A DNA stretch of 64,000 nt from Anabaena lutea FACHB-196 (GCF_014698305.1 NZ_JACJST010000013.1:62001-126000), one strand, 5' to 3'; positions 8,202-18,760 are shown, counted from the first letter of the stretch. Notes: a model not told the origin generated them from the sequence alone. Program-made: numbers and translations.

Positions 8202-8502
8202 TAACGGTCTTACCCGGGTATGTAACTAACGTTATCGGCTTCTTGATTCCTTGTCAAGATAAAAAAACGTTTTAATGGCTATTTTGTTACATCTCTTAAT
8301 AATATTAGTTAGCAATTAGCCACCACATCATTAAACTAAGTGATTTATGTCACAATAAATCTAGTAGAGAAAACGGAGCAAAACGGAGCTAGGGTACAGG
8401 GTACAGAGGAATTTTCCCCTCTACCTCTTGGTGTTATTCAGCCCCTGCCCTCTTTCCTCTTCTTTGACTCCACTGACAGGAAATTGGGTGAAGGGTGTAT
8501 TT
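8202..8502. other. Divergent intergenic region, ribbon-helix-helix gene / lipoprotein gene
   Basis: This 301-base gap separates two divergent genes and so holds both promoters. It contains the CRP-like palindrome at 8339-8354 and a GGGTACA heptamer repeat at about 8391-8406. No coding region is convincing. Confidence 0.5.
8339..8354. promoter_or_regulatory. CRP-type (cAMP receptor protein) binding-site candidate
   Basis: AGTGATTTATGTCACA matches TGTGA-N6-TCACA at nine of ten defined positions. It lies 138 bases from the start of the ribbon-helix-helix gene and 149 bases from the lipoprotein start. Cyanobacterial CRP homologues such as AnCrpA use this consensus. Binding is inferred from sequence alone. 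Confidence 0.5.
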
Positions 8503-9024
8503 ATGTCTACTGTTGCGGTCAAAACCTGTAATTTGAGGCGAGTAATTGTGGCGCTAATCTCTGGTGTTGGCACAGCAATGATTTTCTCAAGTTGTAGTGC
8601 TACTAGCTTCCCAACCTCCAAACTGGCATGGGAGACTTACTACAATTCCCGTTATGGTTTTGAGTTTCCCTATCCCAGCAATTGGACTTCTGTCGCACCT
8701 CCAGACAATAATGATGGAGTTATCTTCGTGTCACCACAAAACCAAGATGCCCAAATTCGCGCTTGGGCAGGAAATCAATTACCAGAGTCAATTACCCAAG
8801 ATCCAAAGACCATAAAAACGATAGATGAGAATTTTCAAACTGCTCAAGGAGTCTCTGGAGTGCTGGTTGTAGAAGTGGGAGAAGAGGTAAGTTTCATGCA
8901 ATTGACCATAACTCAAGGTCAAGTGAAATATTATTGGCAAGGGAAAAGCAACAGCAAAGAATTTCGATATCACTATCAGTTGTTTTACTACATTGCCCAG
9001 CAATATAAAATTCGTAATTCGTAA
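8503..9024 (+). CDS. Putative lipoprotein, PsbP-like fold possible
   Basis: This 173-residue protein has a basic N-terminus, a hydrophobic segment and a lipobox-like FSSC (Cys31), so it is probably lipid-anchored. The mature part begins with YYNSRYGFEFPYPSNW, a pattern seen in PsbP-like extracytoplasmic proteins; that assignment is tentative. An upstream in-frame GTG/ATG extension would run through repeat sequence, so 8503 is preferred. The last residues (KIRNS) and the stop are encoded by a TTCGTAA heptamer array, so the C-terminus seems to have been rewritten by the repeat. Confidence 0.75.
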   Translation: MSTVAVKTCNLRRVIVALISGVGTAMIFSSCSATSFPTSKLAWETYYNSRYGFEFPYPSNWTSVAPPDNNDGVIFVSPQNQDAQIRAWAGNQLPESITQDPKTIKTIDENFQTAQGVSGVLVVEVGEEVSFMQLTITQGQVKYYWQGKSNSKEFRYHYQLFYYIAQQYKIRNS

Positions 9025-9070
9025 TAATGCCGACCGCAGGCTACGCCAAGGTAATTCGTAATTCGTAATT
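9009..9070. repeat. Composite STRR: TTCGTAA array split by a GC-rich core
   Basis: Two runs of TTCGTAA flank a GC-rich core (about 9027-9050, including GACCGCAGGCTACGCC). A similar arrangement with a related core occurs at 30366-30416 and, inverted, at about 60711-60760. The left run encodes the end of the preceding gene. Confidence 0.7.
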
Positions 9071-9153
9071 GAGAAAACTTTTCCCCTTCCAATCCCCAGA
9101 ATTAATGAGCGAGAGGGGACACAAACCTGATAGATTTAGCTATCAGCGAGTAA

Positions 9154-10320
<1,167 letters not shown>

Positions 10321-10325
10321 GTGAG

Positions 10326-10450
<125 letters not shown>

Positions 10451-10461
10451 TCCAGTTATTT

Positions 10462-11583
10462 ATGAGAATTGCCCTATTTACCGAAACTTTCTTACCCAAA
10501 GTTGATGGAATTGTGACGCGTCTGCGTCACACCGTTGACTATTTACAACGTCATGGAAATCAAGTGTTAGTGATTGCCCCAGAAGGTGGGATCACTGAAC
10601 ATAAAGGAGCGAAAGTTTACGGCGTGACAGGCTTTCCTCTGCCTCTGTATCCAGAGCTAAAAGTAGCACTACCTCGTCCAGCTATTGGTTATGCGTTGGA
10701 ACAGTTTCGTCCCGATATTATTCATGTTGTCAATCCCGCAGTTTTAGGATTATCGGGAATTTTTTACAGTAAAGTCTTGAAAATTCCTTTGGTGGCTTCT
10801 TACCATACCCACTTGCCGCAATATCTGCAACATTACGGTTTAGGAATGTTAGAAGGCTTACTATGGGAATTATTGAAAGGCGCTCATAATCAAGCGGAGT
10901 TAAATTTGTGTACATCCACAGCGATGGTGGAGGAATTATCAGGACATGGAATTGAACGGGTAGATTTATGGCAGAGAGGGGTTGATACAGAATTATTTCA
11001 TCCTGATTTAGCTAGTGTCGAAATGCGATCGCGTCTATCCCAAAATCATCCAGAAAGCCCCTTACTTTTGTATGTAGGTCGTCTTTCCGCTGAAAAAGAA
11101 ATTGAGCGGATTAAACCGATTTTACAAGCCATTCCTGGTGCGCGGTTGGCCTTGGTAGGAGATGGACCACATCGCCAAAATTTAGAAAAACATTTTGCAG
11201 GCACAAATACTTATTTTGTTGGTTATCTGATGGGAAAAGAGTTAGGTTCTGCCTTTGCTAGTGCTGATGCCTTTATTTTTCCTTCTCGGACAGAAACACT
11301 GGGATTAGTGCTACTAGAAGCAATGGCAGCTGGGTGTCCAGTCATAGCAGCCCGTTCTGGTGGAATTCCTGATATTGTTACAGATGGGGTAAATGGGTAT
11401 CTTTTTGAACCGACAGCAGATATTCAAGAGGCTATTAATGCTACAGTGCGTTTATTACAAGAGCAACAAGAAGTCACCCAAATCCGTAAAAATGCCCGCC
11501 AAGAAGCGGAAAATTGGGGATGGGCAGCTGCTACCCGTCAATTACAAGATTATTATCAAAAGGTGATAGGGAATAGGGAATAG
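10462..11583 (+). CDS. sqdX: Sulfoquinovosyltransferase (SqdX)
   Basis: SqdX transfers sulfoquinovose from UDP-sulfoquinovose to diacylglycerol, completing SQDG. The 373-residue protein is a GT-B, family 4 glycosyltransferase. The N-terminal acceptor domain begins FTETFLPKVDGIVTRL. The donor domain has ALVGDGPHRQNLE and the E-x7-E motif in SRTETLGLVLLEAMAAGCP. Position directly after sqdB supports SqdX over other GT4 enzymes. The C-terminal GNRE and the stop are encoded by a GGGAATA heptamer repeat. Confidence 0.93.
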   Translation: MRIALFTETFLPKVDGIVTRLRHTVDYLQRHGNQVLVIAPEGGITEHKGAKVYGVTGFPLPLYPELKVALPRPAIGYALEQFRPDIIHVVNPAVLGLSGIFYSKVLKIPLVASYHTHLPQYLQHYGLGMLEGLLWELLKGAHNQAELNLCTSTAMVEELSGHGIERVDLWQRGVDTELFHPDLASVEMRSRLSQNHPESPLLLYVGRLSAEKEIERIKPILQAIPGARLALVGDGPHRQNLEKHFAGTNTYFVGYLMGKELGSAFASADAFIFPSRTETLGLVLLEAMAAGCPVIAARSGGIPDIVTDGVNGYLFEPTADIQEAINATVRLLQEQQEVTQIRKNARQEAENWGWAAATRQLQDYYQKVIGNRE

Positions 11584-11656
11584 GGAAGCCAGAGGAAAAT
11601 TAATCGACTAATGACTAATGACTAATGACCAATGACTAATGACTATTTTTAATTAT
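11569..11656. repeat. STRR arrays (GGGAATA)n and (TGACTAA)n
   Basis: Two-and-a-half GGGAATA copies span the sqdX stop codon. They are followed by five or six TGACTAA/TGACCAA units ending just before the cyclase start. This fills the whole 75-base spacer. Confidence 0.8.
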
Positions 11657-11658
11657 TT

Positions 11659-14235
11659 ATGACACTCCCTAACGCCGGTAGCGTCTTGGCAACATTAACT
11701 GAACTTACTCAAGTTAATCGCACCCACACCCTACTCAGTCGCGTCAAAGACCTCTCTGTTAACGAATTTGTTTGCTTACTTGATTTCATTACAGCTGAGT
11801 TTCAGCAATTTCTCAGAGCTATTGATCTAATCAATAATGAAGCTCTAGAAAGTATGTTGGAAAAAGTTCTAGAAGCCATTACACTCAAAATTGGTCAAAT
11901 TCTCCAAGCCGAACATACAGCCATTTTTTTAGTTGACTATGATAAGGCTCAACTATGGTCAAAAGTTCCCCAGGATAATAGCCAAAAATTCCTAGAAATA
12001 CGCACTCCCTTAAATGTGGGTATTCCTGGTCATGTTGCGACTACAGGTCAATATCTCAACATATCTGAAACCTCTACTCACCCTCTTTTTAGCCCAGAAT
12101 TAGAAAGACAAATGGGCTATAAAATCCGCAATCTTTTATGTATGCCAGTTGTGAGTAGTAAAAAGCAAACTGTAGCTGTAGTACAACTAGCAAATAAAGC
12201 TGGGAATGTTCCTTTTGATCAGGATGATGAAGAGTCATTTCGAGACTTTGCCTCTTCTATTGGCATTATCTTAGAAAGTTGTCAGTCTTTTTATGTAGCG
12301 GCTCGCAATCAGCGCGGTGCAACAGCTTTATTGCGTGCGACTCAGACATTAGGGCAAAGTTTGGATTTAGAGGTGACTTTGCAAATAGTCATGGAACAAG
12401 CCCGGATTTTAATGCAAGCAGACCGCAGTGCGCTGTTTTTGTATCGCAAGGAAATGGGGGAACTATGGACGAAGGTGGCTGCTGCTGATGGTAAAAACTT
12501 GATTGAAGTCCGTATACCTTCTAATCGCGGTATTGCTGGCTATGTGGCTTCTACTGGTCAAGCACTGAATATCCCCGAAGCTTACCAAGATCATCGCTTT
12601 GACCCAACTACAGATCAAAAGACTGGGTATGTAACTCGTAATATCTTGTGTTTACCAGTTTTTAATTCTGCTAATGAATTGATTGGGGTGACACAGTTAA
12701 TTAATAAGCAACAAGGTAGTTTTTCTACTTCTGATGAAGAATTCATGCGGGCTTTTAATATTCAGGCGGGAATTGCTTTGGAAAATGCCCGTCTATTTGA
12801 AAACGTATTGTTAGAAAGACAATATCAAAAAGATATTCTCCAGAGTTTGTCAGATGCTGTAATTTCTACAGATATGCAAGGTCAAATTGTCACTATTAAT
12901 GATGCAGCGCTGGAGTTAATTGGTTGTCCTTTGAAGGAAGCTAACAGAATTACTAATAAACTGCTGTGGAAGGAAAATTTGCTTGGTCGTAAAGTTTGGG
13001 AGGTGATGCCAATTGAAAATCTGCAAATGCGGCTGGAAGATAGTTTACAACATGGGTCTAGACATTATGTCCCAGAGCAAAGTTTGCTAGTGGGATTGTA
13101 TCAATTAGAAAATGGTGAACCTCAAAAGTCAAAACAGAAAACTCAGAAGATAATTTTGGCGGTGCGCGATCGCCATAACCCAGATATTTTTATTCCTTGG
13201 AATCAACTCCTGACTCCCCAGTCTGAGTTACTCAGTTCTAGTGTGGTGAAAGAATTAGAACGCAGCATCAATCTCACCGTCAATCCCTTGACTAATCCCG
13301 AAGGTGGAGTCAGAGGTGGTTTAGTGGTATTGGAAGACATCAGTCGGGAAAAACGCATGAAAAGCACCATGTACCGCTATCTGACACCCCGCGTAGCCGA
13401 GCAAATTATGGCGCTGGGAGAGGATACCTTAATGGTAGGTGAGCGCAAAGAAGTCACCATTTTGTTCTCTGATATCCGAGGTTATACAACACTAACGGAA
13501 AACTTGGGCGCAGCTGAGGTGGTATCCTTGCTCAATCAATATTTTGAAACAATGGTGGAGTCAGTTTTTCAATATGAAGGAACTTTAGATAAGTTTATTG
13601 GTGATGCTTTAATGGCGGTATTTGGAGCGCCCCTACCACTGACTGAAAATCATGCCTGGCGAGCAATACAGTCAGCATTGGATATGCGCCACCGATTGGA
13701 GGAATTTAACCACAGACGGATTATGCAGGCACAGCCTCAAATCCATATTGGGATTGGGATTAGTTCTGGGGAAGTAGTTTCCGGGAACATCGGTTCTCGC
13801 AAACGGATGGACTATACGGTGATTGGCGATGGGGTAAATTTGAGTTCCCGCTTGGAAGGTGTAACGAAAGAATATGGTTGTGACATTATTTTGAGCGAAT
13901 TTACTTATAATTTGTGCCGCGATCGCATTTGGGTGCGCCAGCTAGATAAAATTCGCGTCAAAGGTAAACATCAGGCGGTATATATTTACGAATTAATTGG
14001 CGATCGCTCTATTCCCCTTGATGCTAACACCGAAGAGTTTTTGTTTCATTATCATGCTGGACGCACTGCTTATTCCTCGCGAGACTTTTCTCAAGCGATC
14101 GCCAGTTTTGAAGCCGCTAAACGCATCCGACCCCTAGACCAAGCCCTGAATACCCACCTAGAACGATCCTATAATTATCAGCAAATACAACCTCCAGATT
14201 CTTGGGATGGTGTCTGGACGATGATAACTAAATAG
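11659..14235 (+). CDS. cyaB1: Class III adenylate cyclase with two GAF domains and PAS (CyaB1 type)
   Basis: This 858-residue cyclase makes cAMP from ATP. Tandem GAF domains occupy roughly 60-205 and 230-380. A PAS-like segment follows (from about 395), then the catalytic domain from about 600. The catalytic core has FSDIRGYT and DKFIGDALMA, whose Asps bind metal. The purine-specifying Lys645 and Thr720 correspond, with an offset of one, to Lys646 and Thr721 that I recall for Anabaena CyaB1. The GAF domains of CyaB1 bind cAMP and activate the enzyme. A short helical tail of TPR-like character ends the protein. The symbol rests on this match and on gene order. Confidence 0.9.
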   Translation: MTLPNAGSVLATLTELTQVNRTHTLLSRVKDLSVNEFVCLLDFITAEFQQFLRAIDLINNEALESMLEKVLEAITLKIGQILQAEHTAIFLVDYDKAQLWSKVPQDNSQKFLEIRTPLNVGIPGHVATTGQYLNISETSTHPLFSPELERQMGYKIRNLLCMPVVSSKKQTVAVVQLANKAGNVPFDQDDEESFRDFASSIGIILESCQSFYVAARNQRGATALLRATQTLGQSLDLEVTLQIVMEQARILMQADRSALFLYRKEMGELWTKVAAADGKNLIEVRIPSNRGIAGYVASTGQALNIPEAYQDHRFDPTTDQKTGYVTRNILCLPVFNSANELIGVTQLINKQQGSFSTSDEEFMRAFNIQAGIALENARLFENVLLERQYQKDILQSLSDAVISTDMQGQIVTINDAALELIGCPLKEANRITNKLLWKENLLGRKVWEVMPIENLQMRLEDSLQHGSRHYVPEQSLLVGLYQLENGEPQKSKQKTQKIILAVRDRHNPDIFIPWNQLLTPQSELLSSSVVKELERSINLTVNPLTNPEGGVRGGLVVLEDISREKRMKSTMYRYLTPRVAEQIMALGEDTLMVGERKEVTILFSDIRGYTTLTENLGAAEVVSLLNQYFETMVESVFQYEGTLDKFIGDALMAVFGAPLPLTENHAWRAIQSALDMRHRLEEFNHRRIMQAQPQIHIGIGISSGEVVSGNIGSRKRMDYTVIGDGVNLSSRLEGVTKEYGCDIILSEFTYNLCRDRIWVRQLDKIRVKGKHQAVYIYELIGDRSIPLDANTEEFLFHYHAGRTAYSSRDFSQAIASFEAAKRIRPLDQALNTHLERSYNYQQIQPPDSWDGVWTMITK

Positions 14236-14368
14236 TTATTGGTGATTGGTGATTGGTGATTGGTGATTGGTCATTGGTCATTGGTCATTGGTCATTGGTC
14301 ATTGGTCATTGGTCATTGGTCATTGGTCATTGGTCATTGGTCATTGGTCATTGGTCATTGGTCATTGG
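14236..14368. repeat. Long STRR array: 4 x TTGGTGA then 14 x TTGGTCA
   Basis: From 14239 there are four perfect TTGGTGA units followed by fourteen TTGGTCA units and a partial TTGG. It begins immediately after the cyclase stop. Because 7 is not a multiple of 3, it is open in some frames and creates false ORFs. Confidence 0.97.
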
Positions 14369-14443
14369 AGAAAAACCAATACCCAATAAACACTCAATCC
14401 CCGCGTCCCCGCGTCCCTGAGTCCCCAGTTAAGAGTCCCTACT

Positions 14444-14707
14444 TTATTGTTCCGCCTCAGAGCCGTTATTTTGTTCGGGTTGTTCACCTATTTTGAGTTG
14501 TTTTTTCGAGCGTTTTAATTCCTTCCACATAGCCTTGATTTGCTCATAAGCTTCATCTGGGGGCAATTTTCCACCTGTTTCTAAGTTGCAGATGTAGCTA
14601 ACTCGCTGGGCAAACTCCTGTAGATTCGCATTAAAAACCAAGTTTTCTGGTTTTACATGACCATAGTAGCGACCACGAGGATAGAGAAAATCATCTTTAT
14701 TCACCAT
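14444..14707 (-). CDS. Small conserved cyanobacterial protein (DUF7219-like)
   Basis: The 87-residue product starts MVNKDDFLYPRGRYYG and continues with FNANLQEFAQRVSYICNLETGGK and IKAMWKELKRSKK. It is mostly alpha-helical with a charged tail and has no membrane segment. I recognise it only as a small cyanobacterial family, probably DUF7219; no function is known. The ATG at 14707 has GGAG seven bases upstream, which the longer in-frame starts at 14719 and 14770 lack. Confidence 0.75.
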   Translation of the reverse strand: MVNKDDFLYPRGRYYGHVKPENLVFNANLQEFAQRVSYICNLETGGKLPPDEAYEQIKAMWKELKRSKKQLKIGEQPEQNNGSEAEQ

Positions 14708-15313
14708 TTTTTTCTCCATGTATTCAACTCTGCGCCTGATTTTCAAAGTTTGCAGCAGAATCACTAGCAATTATTATCTCTATTTTGTTAGATCCAGAGA
14801 AAGCAAATCCTTAGACGGTGCTGATCGGGAAGTTATAGAGCAATTGGTTAATTCCAGCGTTGACAACATCATAAAGTTATAAGTTACTAAGCAGCAAGCT
14901 GTAAAAAGTTTATGCCCAACTATCCAAAGCTATGAACTAGGGAGCGCCCAATATACATCTTTCCTTATAAAAAATTGCTATTTCTCAGAGGAGGTTAGTC
15001 TACTACAGCTTCAATTTGCTTAAAGGTTTCATATTACATCCGAAACACTAGCTAATCAAGCCATAATATATACTTTTTTTACATGATTGCCAAATTTTTT
15101 TCCTAAAAATTCCCAAAAATCAACTTAAAAAACCGTAATTTCCAGACAAAATCACATTTGCTGTCCAAAAAGGTTTTATTTTAGATGATTGAGGCAATTT
15201 TTGTCCATTTGCTAGTAATCATTAACAGACAAATTATCACTCATGGCCAATCGCTAATAACTAAAGATAAAATGGTGAAGCTTGAAACCATGCCTAGAAA
15301 TGTATCTACCACA
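14708..15313 (+). other. Long intergenic region upstream of purC
   Basis: About 600 bases between divergent genes, AT-rich toward purC. An in-frame start for purC at 15185 would add 43 unlike residues and is not used. I see no hairpin, known riboswitch or tRNA here. The purC promoter must lie within it. Confidence 0.45.
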
Positions 15314-16054
15314 ATGTCTATTAATTCCAAGCTATACGAAGGCAAAGCGAAAATCATCTACAGCACAGACGAACCTGAAGTTTTATTGGCAGATTTTAAA
15401 GATGATGCTACTGCGTTTAATGCCCAAAAGCGTGGCAGTATTCAGGGTAAAGGCAGTATAAATTGCACTATTTCCAGTAAATTGTTTCAACAATTAGAAG
15501 TGCATGGAATCAAGACTCACTACATTGACAGTCCGGCTCCAAATCAAATGCGGGTACGCTCCGTAAAAATTGTACCATTGGAAGTAGTTGTTAGAAATAT
15601 TGCTGCTGGTAGTCTGTGCCAGCAAACAGGATTGCAACTAGGTACAGTTCTGCCACAGCCTTTGGTAGAGTTTTATTATAAAGACGATAAATTGGGAGAT
15701 CCCCTGTTAACACGCGATCGCATATTCCTGTTGGCATTAGCCACTGCGGAACAAGTTGATCACATTACCCATCTTGCATTGCAAATCAACGAGTTTCTTC
15801 AGGGTTTTTGGCAAAGCTGCGGTATCACCTTAGTAGACTTTAAACTTGAATTTGGTTTGGACTCACAACAGCAAATACTCTTGGCAGATGAAATTAGCCC
15901 CGACACTTGCCGTTTGTGGGACATCACAGAAGACGATCCTAACCGCAGGGTAATGGACAAAGACCGCTTTCGCAGAGACATGGGGAATGTAGAGAATGCG
16001 TACCAGGAGGTTTTACAAAGGGTTTTAACAGTCGTAGACAGCAAAAATCTTTGA
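15314..16054 (+). CDS. purC: SAICAR synthetase (PurC)
   Basis: PurC joins CAIR and aspartate, using ATP, to give SAICAR in de novo purine synthesis. The 246-residue form starts MSINSKLYEGKAKIIYSTD, as bacterial PurC proteins do. It shows DDATAFNAQKRG, the conserved VVRNIAAGSLCQQTG and LADEISPDTCRLWD. Its length is normal for the family. It stands alone on the plus strand; the Omp85 gene follows after 77 bases and is functionally unrelated. Confidence 0.96.
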   Translation: MSINSKLYEGKAKIIYSTDEPEVLLADFKDDATAFNAQKRGSIQGKGSINCTISSKLFQQLEVHGIKTHYIDSPAPNQMRVRSVKIVPLEVVVRNIAAGSLCQQTGLQLGTVLPQPLVEFYYKDDKLGDPLLTRDRIFLLALATAEQVDHITHLALQINEFLQGFWQSCGITLVDFKLEFGLDSQQQILLADEISPDTCRLWDITEDDPNRRVMDKDRFRRDMGNVENAYQEVLQRVLTVVDSKNL

Positions 16055-16131
16055 ATTTTGAATTTTGAATTCCGCATTTGCGGAACGCCTTAGAGAAAAG
16101 AGAAGCGGTATGTGTGGTAGTGAAGAGGAAT

Positions 16132-18708
16132 ATGAGTAAAATGCGTTTATCTCCTGTATTGCTGGCAGCGATGCCCTTGGCGAGCCTAGCTATTGCCATT
16201 GCTGCTCCTTTGGATAGTTCCCTAAAAGCAAACGCACAAACTGCGAATGATGTCAATCAGACAACAGAAGTTTCTACCCTAGAAACAACCCAGCAGCTAG
16301 AACAGGAATCTGCTCAGAGTGATGAAAACCAAGTATCTCAACCTCAATCAACAGCAGTAGTTATAGAGACGAAATCGCCTCAGTCTCCTACCACTGTTAC
16401 AGGCTTAACAGCTAACTCGGCACCGATAGAGAAACCAGAAGTAGTTATCCCCAATCCGACAGAGCCAAAAACCGCTCAAGTCCCCCAATCAGCCTTAAAT
16501 CGCAACTTAGCACCAATAGGGAAACAAGAAGTAGTTATCCCCAATCCGACAGAGCCAAAAACCGCTCAAGTTCTGCAATCAGCCTTAAATCGGAACTTAG
16601 CACCGATAGAGAAACCAGAAGTAGTTATCCCCAATCCGACAGAGCCAAAAACGGCTCAAGTTCCCCAATTAGCTTTAAATCGCAACTTAGCACCAATAGA
16701 CAAACCAGAATTAACTATATCTACCACGACAGCGCCAAAAACGGCTCAAGTCCCCCAACCTGCGCCAAATCCCAGCACTACTCCCAGTCAGGAAAATGTC
16801 AATCCACCCACAGCAGAACCTGTTTTTCCTGCTACTCCAGAAACCTCAGAAACAGCAGAACCTCGTGTGCTGGTGTCAGAAGTAGCGATTACATCTCAAA
16901 CAGGAACAATCTCACCAGAACTGGAAAACGAAGTTTACAAAGTCATTCGTACCCAACCAGGACAAACAACTACTCGCTCCCAACTACAAGAAGATATTAA
17001 TGCAATCTTTGGTACAGGCTTTTTCTCTAATGTGCAAGCTGTTCCCGAAGATACGCCTTTGGGGGTGCGGGTGAGTTTTATTGTTGCTCCTAACCCAGTC
17101 GTGACGAAGGTACAAGTCGAAGCTAATCCGGGTACTGGTGTTGCTTCTGTAATTCCTGCTAACACTGTAGATGAAATCTTCCGCGATCAGTATGGCAAAA
17201 TCTTGAATTTACGGGACTTACAAGAAGGTGTCAAAAAGTTAACCAAGCAGTATCAAGATAAAGGTTTTGTACTGGCTAACGTGATTGGTGCGCCTAAAGT
17301 CTCAGAAGATGGAGTTGTTACCCTACAAGTAGCAGAAGGGGTAGTGGAGAATATCAAAGTCCGGTTCCGCAGTAAAGACGGTCAGGAAACAGACGATAAA
17401 GGACAACCAATTCGGGGACGGACTAAGGAATATATCATTACAAGAGAATTGGAATTAAAGCCAGGACAAATATTCAACCGCAACATTGTTCAAAAAGACA
17501 TACAACGAGTATTTGGACTAGGACTGTTTGAGGATGTGAATGTCTCCCTAGACCCTGGGACTGACCCTAGTAAGGTGGATGTAGTATTAAATGTGGCTGA
17601 ACGCAGTAGCGGCTCAATTGCGGCTGGTGCGGGGATTAGTTCCGCGAGTGGGTTATTTGGGACGATTAGCTATCAGCAGCAAAATTTAGGCGGTAGAAAC
17701 CAAAAATTAGGCACTGAGATCCAGCTAGGAGAGAGAGAACTGCTGTTTGACCTCCGCTTTACAGACCCTTGGATTGCGGGTGATCCTTACCGGACTTCTT
17801 ATACAGCCAATATTTTCCGCCGTCGCTCAATTTCGTTGATTTTTGATGGCAAAGATGAAAATATTGAAACCTTTGACCCAAATAATATCACTAATCAGGA
17901 TAAGCAAGATCGCCCCCGGATTACCCGTTTCGGTGGTGGTATCTCCTTTACCCGCCCTCTTACTCCCAATCCCTACGAAAAGTCAGAGTGGGTTGCTTCA
18001 GCTGGCTTGCAATATCAACGGGTTTCTGGCCGTGATGCTGATGGCAATCTCAGAAAACAAGGGGCAATATTTGATGATAATGGTAATATCATCAGCCCGC
18101 TAGTTCCGTTGACCCAATCGGCATCAGGCGAAGACGATTTGCTATTGTTGCAACTGGGCGCACAACGCGATCGCCGTAATAATCCTTTACAACCGAGCAG
18201 CGGTTCTTACCTCCGCTTCGGAGTTGACCAATCTGTACCTATAGGACAAGGCAACATTTTTCTCACTAGAGTCAGGGGTAATTACAGTCAATATTTACCC
18301 GTGAAATTCCTCAGCTTTGGGAAAGGTACACAAACTCTGGCATTTAACATCCAGGGAGGCACAGTCCTGGGTGACTTACCTCCCTACGAAGCCTTTACTC
18401 TTGGTGGTAGCAATTCTGTCCGGGGTTACGATGAGGGTAGATTAGCTTCTGGACGCAGTTATGTGCAAGCATCTGTTGAGTATCGCTTCCCCGTTTTCTC
18501 TGTAGTTAGTGGCGCTCTATTTTTAGATTATGGTAGTGACCTGGGAACTAGTACCAGAGCAGCTGAAGTGTTAAATAAAAATGGTAGTGGCTACGGTTAT
18601 GGTCTAGGTGTGCGTGTACAGTCACCATTGGGGCCAATTCGCATAGACTATGGTATGAGCGATGATGGCGATAGCCGCATCAATTTTGGGATTGGGGAAA
18701 GGTTTTAA
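16132..18708 (+). CDS. Omp85/BamA outer-membrane beta-barrel assembly protein
   Basis: The 858-residue precursor has a signal peptide (MSKMRLSPVLLAAMPLASLA..., cleaved near Ala-Gln 35). A Pro/Thr-rich region of about 230 residues follows, then POTRA domains (about 245-500) and a C-terminal 16-strand barrel ending NFGIGERF, with a terminal Phe. Omp85 inserts beta-barrel proteins in the outer membrane and is the ancestor of chloroplast Toc75. The start at 16132 is chosen for its signal peptide over 16078. Four 30-residue tandem repeats lie in the Pro-rich part. The lpx genes follow. Confidence 0.93.
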   Translation: MSKMRLSPVLLAAMPLASLAIAIAAPLDSSLKANAQTANDVNQTTEVSTLETTQQLEQESAQSDENQVSQPQSTAVVIETKSPQSPTTVTGLTANSAPIEKPEVVIPNPTEPKTAQVPQSALNRNLAPIGKQEVVIPNPTEPKTAQVLQSALNRNLAPIEKPEVVIPNPTEPKTAQVPQLALNRNLAPIDKPELTISTTTAPKTAQVPQPAPNPSTTPSQENVNPPTAEPVFPATPETSETAEPRVLVSEVAITSQTGTISPELENEVYKVIRTQPGQTTTRSQLQEDINAIFGTGFFSNVQAVPEDTPLGVRVSFIVAPNPVVTKVQVEANPGTGVASVIPANTVDEIFRDQYGKILNLRDLQEGVKKLTKQYQDKGFVLANVIGAPKVSEDGVVTLQVAEGVVENIKVRFRSKDGQETDDKGQPIRGRTKEYIITRELELKPGQIFNRNIVQKDIQRVFGLGLFEDVNVSLDPGTDPSKVDVVLNVAERSSGSIAAGAGISSASGLFGTISYQQQNLGGRNQKLGTEIQLGERELLFDLRFTDPWIAGDPYRTSYTANIFRRRSISLIFDGKDENIETFDPNNITNQDKQDRPRITRFGGGISFTRPLTPNPYEKSEWVASAGLQYQRVSGRDADGNLRKQGAIFDDNGNIISPLVPLTQSASGEDDLLLLQLGAQRDRRNNPLQPSSGSYLRFGVDQSVPIGQGNIFLTRVRGNYSQYLPVKFLSFGKGTQTLAFNIQGGTVLGDLPPYEAFTLGGSNSVRGYDEGRLASGRSYVQASVEYRFPVFSVVSGALFLDYGSDLGTSTRAAEVLNKNGSGYGYGLGVRVQSPLGPIRIDYGMSDDGDSRINFGIGERF
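16420..16779 (+). repeat. Four in-frame 90-bp tandem repeats in the omp85 gene
   Basis: Units start near 16420, 16510, 16600 and 16690. Each encodes about 30 residues of the type API(E/G/D)KPEVVIPNPTEPK. The first three are nearly identical and the fourth has diverged. They lie in the linker between the signal peptide and the POTRA domains. Confidence 0.9.
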
Positions 18709-18710
18709 AT

Positions 18711-18760
18711 TAGTACCGAGTACCGAGTACCGAGTATTGAGTACCGAGTATTGAGTATTA
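18711..18760. repeat. STRR array GAGTACC/GAGTATT after omp85
   Basis: About six heptamers alternating between GAGTACC and GAGTATT follow the Omp85 stop codon. The same heptamer type lies between sqdB and sqdX. Confidence 0.8.

Noticed and set aside
14236-14368. CRISPR-like regular repeat
   Set aside because: The units are 7 bases long without spacers, so this is an STRR array and not a CRISPR.
14260-14496. 78-codon plus-strand ORF rich in VIGHWSL repeats
   Set aside because: It is a reading of the TTGGTCA heptamer array and is not a protein gene.
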